From the NCBI GenBank assembly GCA_012521625.1, contig JAAYLY010000199.1, positions 1 to 30,666 on the forward strand: DNA of 30,666 nt, given 5' to 3'. The first letter of the stretch is position 1; each line of letters starts with the position of its first letter. This DNA comes from Tissierellia bacterium (GTDB lineage Bacteria > Bacillota > Clostridia > Tissierellales > Tissierellaceae). Of this stretch, positions 24,202-30,666 are shown piece after piece. A program made the translations under genes and the position numbers. The notes under the pieces are model-generated. The model was not told where the DNA came from, did not search any database, and was given only the letters and a program-made list of their open reading frames with translations.

Positions 24202-24220
24202 AAACTTCACCCTCCTTTTA

Positions 24221-24268
24221 AACACCCTAAAGAATATGCAGGTAAAACATACATATCTTTAGGGTGTT
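24221..24268 (-). promoter_or_regulatory. 13-bp hairpin upstream of rplGB
   Basis: On the minus strand AACACCCTAAAGA pairs perfectly with TCTTTAGGGTGTT; a further TATG/CATA pairing past a one-base bulge extends it, leaving a loop of about 13 nt. It ends 3 nt before AAAGGAGGGTG. The string AGGGTG occurs both in the 3' arm and in the ribosome binding site, so the 5' arm (CACCCT) could pair with either. Only TTT follows, too short for a clear terminator. Confidence 0.6.
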
Positions 24269-24307
24269 GGAATCAGGTTCAAGTTTACACACTCTAATAT
24301 TCTAACA

Positions 24308-27300
24308 CTAGACTATATCACTGTCAACATCATTTTCTTCAAGTAGTTCTAAATTTTCTTCTGCAATGACTTCTACGTTCCTATAACGCTTCATTCCAGT
24401 ACCTGCTGGTATTAACTTCCCTATTATAACATTTTCTTTTAGTCCAATCAAATTGTCTTCCTTACCCTTGATGGCAGCTTCTGTCAGAACCCTAGTAGTT
24501 TCCTGGAAGGATGCAGCAGATAAGAAGGAATCTGTGGCTAAGGAAGCCTTAGTTATACCTAACAATGCTCTTCTACCAGTTGCTGGGGTTCCACCATTAG
24601 CTATGGCTTCTTTATTTAGTCTTTCGAAATCATGGACGCTTACTAGGCTGCCTGGTAGCATTTCTGTATCCCCAGTATCTTCTATCTTAACCTTAGATAG
24701 CATCTGTCTTACAATTATTTCTATATGTTTATCGTTAATGTCAACCCCTTGCATCCTGTATACCCTTTGTACTTCCTTAACCAGGTAGTTTTGAACTCCT
24801 TGAACGCCTTTGATCTTCAATATATCATGAGGGTTAACTGAACCTTCCGTTATTTCATCTCCCGCTTCTATTATATCCCCATCTCTTACTTTTAAACGTG
24901 AACCATAAACTATGTTATAAGTTACACTCTCGCCATCTGGAGATGTTACAACTACTTCCCTTTTCTTCTTGCTCTCTACTATCTTAACCTCACCTGAAAT
25001 TTCAGAAATAACGGCTAAGCCCTTAGGCTTCCTAGCTTCGAATAGCTCCTCAACCCTAGGCAAACCTTGAGTAATGTCTGCTGCAGCAGCAACCCCACCA
25101 GTGTGGAAGGTTCTCATGGTAAGCTGGGTACCTGGTTCTCCGATGGATTGGGCGGCTATAATTCCCACAGCTTCACCAATACCCACCGGCTCACCTGTAG
25201 CTAAATTCTTACCATAGCACTTTACACAGACACCGTGTTTAGAATTACATGCTAGTACTGAGCGTACCTTTACTGCGTCTATTCCAGCTGCTTCTATTTT
25301 TTCAGCCTCTGTCTCAGTAATCATTTCTCCAGCCTTAACTAAAATTTCGCCGCTATTTGGATCTACTATATCTTCAAAGGAATATCTACCCTCAATTCTA
25401 TCTTTCAAATCTTCAATTACTTCATTTCCATCTTTAAATGCACGAACTACTAAATATTCTTCAGTACCGCAGTCTATTTCCCTTACGATTACGTCTTGGG
25501 CTACGTCTACTAGCCTTCTAGTTAGGTATCCTGAGTCAGCAGTTCTAAGTGCCGTATCCGCTAGACCCTTTCTGGAACCGTGGGTTGAAACGAAGAATTC
25601 TAGAACTGAAAGACCTTCCCTAAAGTTGGATTTGATTGGGATTTCTACTGTTCTACCTGATGCAGAAGCCATCAGACCCCTCATACCGGCTAGCTGTCTG
25701 ATCTGGTTCTTACTACCCCTTGCTCCTGATAGTGCCATGATATAGATACTATTTTCATGATCTAGGGCATTCATCAGTGCTTCTGTTACTTCTTCAGTAG
25801 TCCTGTTCCAAATTTCAATTACCTTTTCATACCTCTCCTCATCGGAGATCAATCCCCTACGGTAGGATCTTTCAAACTTCTCTACTTCCTCCTCTGCCTT
25901 CTCTATTAGCTCCCATTTTTTCTCAGGAACTACTATATCTCCTATGGAGATAGTTATAGCACCCCTAGTAGAAAAATGGAAGCCCATTTCCTTTATATTG
26001 TCAAGTAAGACCGAGGTAACGGTATTACCGTGTTTCTTATAGCATCTTTCAACAATCTTTTCTAGCATCTTCTTGTCAACTAGGCCCCCTATTTCTAAGG
26101 AGTATTTATCCTTCTCCCTATCTACAAAGCCTAGATCTTGTGGAATGTGTTCGTTGAAGATAAATCTACCTACGGTATTTTCCACTAATTGTCCCTTATC
26201 CTCTTCGTTAAGTTTAACCCTAACTTTAACCCTGGCGTGTAGGCCCACGTCTCCATTATAGTAGGCCACCAGCATCTCATTATAGTCCTTAAAAATCTTA
26301 CCTTCGCCCTTTTCACCCGCTCTTTCCATGGTCATATAATAACTACCCAATACCATGTCTTGAGTCGGTGTAGTTATTGGCTTTCCATCCTTAGGAGCCA
26401 GGATATTGTTGGTTGATAGCATCAGCAGTCTTGCCTCTGCCTGTGCTTCCATAGATAAGGGCACGTGAACAGCCATTTGGTCACCATCGAAGTCCGCATT
26501 ATAAGCTGTACATACTAGTGGGTGAAGTTTTATGGCCTTACCCTCAACTAGGACAGGCTCGAAGGCTTGGATACCTAGTCTATGAAGGGTTGGGGCCCTG
26601 TTTAATAATACTGGGTGATCCTTAATAACTTCATCTAGTACATCCCATACTTGTGGTTTTTCCCTTTCAACCATCCTCTTAGCCGATTTAATATTGTGAG
26701 CATGGTCATCTTCTACTAACTTTTTCATAACGAAGGGTTTAAATAGTTCCAGGGCCATCTTCTTAGGAAGACCGCACTGGTAGAACTTCAACTCTGGACC
26801 TACTACGATTACAGACCTACCAGAATAGTCTACCCTCTTACCTAGTAGGTTTTGCCTAAATCTACCCTGCTTACCCTTTAGCATGTCTGATAGGGATTTT
26901 AATGGCCTATTACCAGGACCTGTAACAGGCCTACCCCTTCTTCCATTATCTATAAGGGCGTCTACTGCCTCCTGCAGCATTCTCTTTTCGTTTCTTACTA
27001 TAATATCTGGTGCTCCCAGGTCAAGTAGCCTTTTCAACCTATTGTTCCTATTTATTACCCTACGGTAAAGGTCGTTAAGGTCTGAGGTTGCAAACCTACC
27101 CCCATCCAACTGAACCATGGGTCTTAAATCTGGTGGAATAACTGGAATAACCTCCAGAATCATCCACTCAGGTCTATTACCTGACTTTCTGAAGGCTTCA
27201 ACTACTTCCAACCTTCTAGTTATACGGATTTTTTTCTGTCCCTTTGCATCTTCTAGCTGAGCCCTTAGGTCCTCTGCCTCCTTTTCAAGGTCTATCTTTT

Positions 27301-27838
27301 CTAGTAAGGCCTTAATAGCTTCAGCCCCCATCATGGCTTTAAATTTATTAGGATACTTCTCCTGATACTCCCTGTATTCCGTTTCAGTTAAAAGTTGTTT
27401 TTCATATAGGGGAGTATCTCCAGCCTCTACAACTATATAAGAAGCAAAATATAGGACTTTTTCCAAGGCCCTAGGGCTCATATCTAGGATAAGCCCCATC
27501 CTACTGGGTATGCCCTTAAAGTACCAGATATGGGAGACTGGGGCAGCTAGTTCAATATGGCCCATCCTCTCCCTTCTGACCTTAGATTTAGTAACTTCTA
27601 CACCACATCTGTCACATACTACGCCTTTATATCTTACCCTCTTGTATTTTCCACAGTGGCATTCCCAATCCTTAGTGGGCCCGAAGATCTTCTCACAGAA
27701 GAGACCTTCCTTTTCAGGCTTTAAAGTACGGTAATTTATAGTTTCCGGTTTCTTTACTTCACCCCTGGACCATTGTCTAATCTTTTCAGGTGAAGCTAAG
27801 CTAATTCTTAAAGAGTCAAAATTGTTTAATTCTAACAA
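24308..27838 (-). CDS. rpoC: DNA-directed RNA polymerase subunit beta'
   Basis: Beta' holds the catalytic magnesium and the DNA clamp. The 1176 residues show the N-terminal zinc site C60, C62, C75 and C78, RQNLLGKRVDYSGRSVIVVG, and the metal-binding NADFDGD (447-453). Further on come SGARGSKNQIRQLAGMRGLM, the trigger-loop region with GEAVGIIAAQSIGEPGTQLT and TMRTFHTGG, a second zinc cysteine set around CNSKHGVCVKC, and the end ESFLSAASFQETTRVL-like block. Length is the short Gram-positive type without the large inserts of proteobacteria. It starts with TTG, 9 nt after AAGGAG, and that start lies in a hairpin (see findings). Confidence 0.98.
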   Translation of the reverse strand: MLELNNFDSLRISLASPEKIRQWSRGEVKKPETINYRTLKPEKEGLFCEKIFGPTKDWECHCGKYKRVRYKGVVCDRCGVEVTKSKVRRERMGHIELAAPVSHIWYFKGIPSRMGLILDMSPRALEKVLYFASYIVVEAGDTPLYEKQLLTETEYREYQEKYPNKFKAMMGAEAIKALLEKIDLEKEAEDLRAQLEDAKGQKKIRITRRLEVVEAFRKSGNRPEWMILEVIPVIPPDLRPMVQLDGGRFATSDLNDLYRRVINRNNRLKRLLDLGAPDIIVRNEKRMLQEAVDALIDNGRRGRPVTGPGNRPLKSLSDMLKGKQGRFRQNLLGKRVDYSGRSVIVVGPELKFYQCGLPKKMALELFKPFVMKKLVEDDHAHNIKSAKRMVEREKPQVWDVLDEVIKDHPVLLNRAPTLHRLGIQAFEPVLVEGKAIKLHPLVCTAYNADFDGDQMAVHVPLSMEAQAEARLLMLSTNNILAPKDGKPITTPTQDMVLGSYYMTMERAGEKGEGKIFKDYNEMLVAYYNGDVGLHARVKVRVKLNEEDKGQLVENTVGRFIFNEHIPQDLGFVDREKDKYSLEIGGLVDKKMLEKIVERCYKKHGNTVTSVLLDNIKEMGFHFSTRGAITISIGDIVVPEKKWELIEKAEEEVEKFERSYRRGLISDEERYEKVIEIWNRTTEEVTEALMNALDHENSIYIMALSGARGSKNQIRQLAGMRGLMASASGRTVEIPIKSNFREGLSVLEFFVSTHGSRKGLADTALRTADSGYLTRRLVDVAQDVIVREIDCGTEEYLVVRAFKDGNEVIEDLKDRIEGRYSFEDIVDPNSGEILVKAGEMITETEAEKIEAAGIDAVKVRSVLACNSKHGVCVKCYGKNLATGEPVGIGEAVGIIAAQSIGEPGTQLTMRTFHTGGVAAAADITQGLPRVEELFEARKPKGLAVISEISGEVKIVESKKKREVVVTSPDGESVTYNIVYGSRLKVRDGDIIEAGDEITEGSVNPHDILKIKGVQGVQNYLVKEVQRVYRMQGVDINDKHIEIIVRQMLSKVKIEDTGDTEMLPGSLVSVHDFERLNKEAIANGGTPATGRRALLGITKASLATDSFLSAASFQETTRVLTEAAIKGKEDNLIGLKENVIIGKLIPAGTGMKRYRNVEVIAEENLELLEENDVDSDIV

Positions 27839-27853
27839 GGAGCATTTCTCCTT
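27837..27853 (-). promoter_or_regulatory. Hairpin covering the rpoC ribosome binding site and start
   Basis: On the minus strand AAGGAG pairs perfectly with CTCCTT around the loop AAATG. The 5' arm is the Shine-Dalgarno of rpoC and the 3' arm contains the first two bases of its TTG start codon. The loop holds an ATG in another frame that would read only 9 codons. Such a fold would limit initiation at rpoC unless ribosomes finishing rpoB, or a factor, open it. Confidence 0.6.
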
Positions 27854-27882
27854 TCTTATGATTTATTAATAAATTAATAACT

Positions 27883-30666
27883 TTAATTCTGATTTTCTTC
27901 TAGAAAACCCTCTGGTATATCTCCTTCAATTATTTTGATAGATTTATTGGCATTTTCTTCCTCTGAATCTGAAGAATATTCTTCTCCGATCATTTCTAAA
28001 TCTGTCAAGTCATCATCTGTTGATTCTTGTATCTCAATTTCAGATGAGTCCTCTGCAATTACCTTTACGTCTAGAGCTAAACTCTGTAATTCCTTAATCA
28101 ATACCTTGAAGGATTCTGGTATTCCTGGTTCAGGTATATTTTCACCCTTTACGATGGCTTCATAGGTCTTGACCCTACCAACAATATCGTCGGATTTAAC
28201 TGTAAGTAGCTCTTGTAGGGTGTGGGCTGCACCATAAGCCTCCAGTGCCCAAACTTCCATCTCCCCAAACCTTTGTCCTCCGAACTGGGCCTTACCGCCC
28301 AAAGGTTGTTGGGTAACTAAGGAGTATGGACCTGTAGATCTGGCGTGAATCTTATCGTCTACTAAGTGGTGAAGCTTTAACATATACATATAACCGACAG
28401 TAACTGGGTTATCAAAATATTCACCAGTTCTACCATCCCTCAACCAGATTTTACCATCCTCAGGATAACCTGCCATCCTTAATGCTTCTGCTATGTCATC
28501 CTCATTAGCACCGTCAAAAACTGGTGTGGCCACATGCCAGCCTAGCTTTTTAGCCGCTAAACCAAGATGGACTTCTAGAACCTGACCAAGGTTCATACGT
28601 GAAGGTACACCTAATGGGTTTAAGACTATTTCTATAGGAGTTCCATCTGGCAGGTATGGCATGTCTTCAACTGGTAGGATTCTTGAAACTACACCCTTAT
28701 TACCATGACGACCAGCCATCTTGTCTCCTACGCTAATCTTCCTCTTAGTAGCCACATATACCCTAACCATTTGGTTAACTCCAGGTGGCAGTTCATCGCC
28801 ATTTTCCCTAGAATAGATCTTTACATCTACCACTATACCTGATTCACCATGAGGAACTCGTAAGGATGTATCCCTTACTTCCCTAGCCTTTTCACCAAAG
28901 ATAGCCCTTAATAGCCTTTCCTCAGCCGTCAATTCAGTTTCTCCCTTAGGAGTTACCTTACCGACTAATATATCGCCAGCTTCAACTTCTGCGCCGATAC
29001 GGATAATACCCCTGTCGTCTAAATCCCTAAGCATATCCTCCCCAACATTAGGGATGTCCCTAGTTATCTCTTCAGCACCAAGCTTAGTATCCCTAGCTTC
29101 AGATTCATATTCTTCTATATGAATTGAGGTTAAAATATCATCCGTAACTAGCTTCTCACTTATTAGGATAGCATCCTCATAGTTATAGCCTTCCCAAGTC
29201 ATAAAGGCTACAAGTATATTCTTACCTAAAGCTATTTCACCTAAATCCGTACTCGGACCATCGGCTATAACTTGACCCTTAGTGACCTTTTCTCCAACTT
29301 TAACAATTGGCCTTTGGTTAATGGTAGTTCCTTGGTTTGAACGCTTGAACTTTATCAACCTATATCTATCCAGATTATTATCTGAATCCCTTCTAATTAC
29401 AATCTCGCTGGAACTTACCTTTTCTACTACGCCAGCGTTTTCTGCTAATACGATTACACCTGAGTCCCTAGCTGCCTTATACTCTATACCTGTACCGATA
29501 ATTGGGGCTTCAGCCTTTAATAGTGGAACCGCCTGACGCTGCATGTTTGCACCCATCAGGGCTCTGTTTGCGTCGTCGTTCTCCAAGAATGGAATCATAG
29601 CAGTACCCACAGATACTATCTGCTTTGGAGAAACATCCATATAATCCACTTCAGTACTTGGATATATATCGATTACACCGTTCTTACCCCTAGCTATTAC
29701 CCTACTATTAACAAATCTCTTATTCTCATCTAAGGGCTCATTGGACTGTGCAATGATAAATTCGTCTTCCACATCTGCCGTTAAATACTCTATTTTGTCC
29801 GTTACTACTCCGTCTACAACCTTTCTATATGGTGCTTCTATAAATCCATATTCGTTGATCCTAGCATAAGTAGTCAGCGAAGTTATCAGACCTATATTGG
29901 GACCCTCTGGGGTTTCTATTGGACACATTCTTCCATAGTGGGAATCATGGACGTCACGCACCTCGAAACCTGCCCTGTCCCTACTTAAACCGCCAGGTCC
30001 TAAGGCTGACATCCTCCTCTTATGGGTAAGCTCAGCTAGTGGGTTAGTTTGATCCATGAATTGAGACAGCTGGCTGCTTCCAAAGAATTCCTTAATGGCA
30101 GCAACTACTGGCCTAATATTGATAAGGGCCTGTGGTGTTGCCACATCCACATCTTGGATAGTCATTCTTTCCCTAACTACCCTTTCCATCCTTGAAAGCC
30201 CTATTCTAAACTGATTCTGCAATAGCTCACCTACAGACCTAAGCCTTCTATTACCTAGATGGTCTATATCATCTACAGAACCAACTCCATGGAATAGGTT
30301 GAATTGGTAATTAATACTAGCAATTATATCGTCAGGGATTATATGTTTAGGTGATAGGTCCTTGCTCCTCTCCTTAATAGCCTCTTTTAGTTCTTCCTCA
30401 TCATCATAAGCCTCTATTAACTCCTTCATAAGGGGATAGTAGACCTTCTCACATAAGCCTAATTCTTTTAATGAGAATGGTAGATTAAAGGCATCCCTGT
30501 CTACGAAGTTGTTACCCACAACCCTAACAACCTTATTATCTTCCACTAAAATATCAACTACATTAATACCGCTATTTTCAATAGCCTTGGCCTGTTCCCT
30601 TGTTATCTTTTCGCCCTTAGCTACGAATATCTCGCCAGTTTCAGGGTCTATTATATTATCTGCAGC
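27883..30666 (-). CDS. rpoB: DNA-directed RNA polymerase subunit beta (5' end missing)
   Basis: Beta forms the other half of the RNA polymerase active-site cleft. The frame is open to the window edge, giving 927 codons, so the first few hundred residues are missing. A GTG at 30546 is internal. Visible blocks are the rifampicin region SSQLSQFMDQTNPLAELTHK (ending near 30019) with the resistance-hotspot D, H and S all wild type, RDRAGFEVRDVHDSHYGR, PIETPEGPNIGLI, GDKMAGRHGNKGV and the C-terminal GGKAQFGGQRFGEMEVWALE. The protein ends in an acidic tail of about 60 residues. rpoC follows after 44 nt. Confidence 0.98.
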   Translation of the reverse strand, partial: AADNIIDPETGEIFVAKGEKITREQAKAIENSGINVVDILVEDNKVVRVVGNNFVDRDAFNLPFSLKELGLCEKVYYPLMKELIEAYDDEEELKEAIKERSKDLSPKHIIPDDIIASINYQFNLFHGVGSVDDIDHLGNRRLRSVGELLQNQFRIGLSRMERVVRERMTIQDVDVATPQALINIRPVVAAIKEFFGSSQLSQFMDQTNPLAELTHKRRMSALGPGGLSRDRAGFEVRDVHDSHYGRMCPIETPEGPNIGLITSLTTYARINEYGFIEAPYRKVVDGVVTDKIEYLTADVEDEFIIAQSNEPLDENKRFVNSRVIARGKNGVIDIYPSTEVDYMDVSPKQIVSVGTAMIPFLENDDANRALMGANMQRQAVPLLKAEAPIIGTGIEYKAARDSGVIVLAENAGVVEKVSSSEIVIRRDSDNNLDRYRLIKFKRSNQGTTINQRPIVKVGEKVTKGQVIADGPSTDLGEIALGKNILVAFMTWEGYNYEDAILISEKLVTDDILTSIHIEEYESEARDTKLGAEEITRDIPNVGEDMLRDLDDRGIIRIGAEVEAGDILVGKVTPKGETELTAEERLLRAIFGEKAREVRDTSLRVPHGESGIVVDVKIYSRENGDELPPGVNQMVRVYVATKRKISVGDKMAGRHGNKGVVSRILPVEDMPYLPDGTPIEIVLNPLGVPSRMNLGQVLEVHLGLAAKKLGWHVATPVFDGANEDDIAEALRMAGYPEDGKIWLRDGRTGEYFDNPVTVGYMYMLKLHHLVDDKIHARSTGPYSLVTQQPLGGKAQFGGQRFGEMEVWALEAYGAAHTLQELLTVKSDDIVGRVKTYEAIVKGENIPEPGIPESFKVLIKELQSLALDVKVIAEDSSEIEIQESTDDDLTDLEMIGEEYSSDSEEENANKSIKIIEGDIPEGFLEENQN

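Noticed and set aside
24221..24268. Kink-turn that RplGB could bind in its own leader
   Set aside because: The stem is perfectly paired for 13 bp and lacks the three-base bulge with G-A pairs that defines a kink-turn.
27863..27880. 18-nt near palindrome TTATTAAT-AA-ATTAATAA between rpoB and rpoC
   Set aside because: It consists only of A and T in an AT-rich gap, so it is likely chance and too weak to fold stably.
30544..30546. GTG as the start of an 887-residue RpoB
   Set aside because: The frame stays open upstream to the window edge, and the 40 upstream codons read as typical RpoB sequence, so the GTG is internal and the gene is cut by the window.

Overview
The window is one continuous stretch of translation and transcription genes from a low-GC Gram-positive bacterium, probably Clostridia or Tissierellia. 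The evidence is the AT-rich DNA, the strong AAGGAGG-type ribosome binding sites, the Bacillus/Clostridium gene order, the S12 with the Gram-positive N-terminal insert, the zinc forms of S4, S14, L36 and adenylate kinase, and the RplGB (L7Ae-like) protein between rpoC and rpsL. The genus is inference. All 44 recognised genes lie on the minus strand, so transcription runs from high to low coordinates.

Layout in the direction of transcription. (1) rpoB (5' end cut by the window edge), rpoC, rplGB, rpsL, rpsG, fusA and tuf, closed by a strong hairpin terminator at 19537-19575. (2) A promoter at 19476-19504 and a leader of about 200 nt, then the S10-spc-alpha cluster of 31 tightly packed genes from rpsJ to rplQ, closed by a terminator at 4606-4634. 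The cluster includes secY, adk, a small KOW protein, infA, rpmJ and rpoA. (3) A candidate promoter, then ecfA1-ecfA2-ecfT (energising module of ECF vitamin and metal importers) and truA. (4) A near-consensus promoter and an L13-type leader, then rplM-rpsI and a terminator at 204-240. (5) About 200 bp with small repeats and no recognisable gene.

The genes serve one purpose: RNA polymerase core subunits, ribosomal proteins, initiation factor IF-1, both main elongation factors, the secretion channel and pseudouridine synthase TruA. This is a conserved housekeeping locus with no mobile element, CRISPR array, phage or defence gene. Two short genes, rpmJ (7474-7587) and rpmD (10589-10765), were found by reading the gaps. 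Several gene starts were moved inward because the longer start lies inside, or upstream of, the ribosome binding site.

The interesting material is in the gaps. An elaborate stem sits between rpsL and rpsG. A structured S10 leader carries a possible 25-codon peptide. A 13-bp hairpin before rplGB can compete with that gene's Shine-Dalgarno. A perfect 6-bp hairpin covers both the Shine-Dalgarno and the TTG start of rpoC. The methionine aminopeptidase gene usually found between adk and infA is missing. I see no new multi-gene system. The best candidates for something undescribed are these cis-acting RNA elements.
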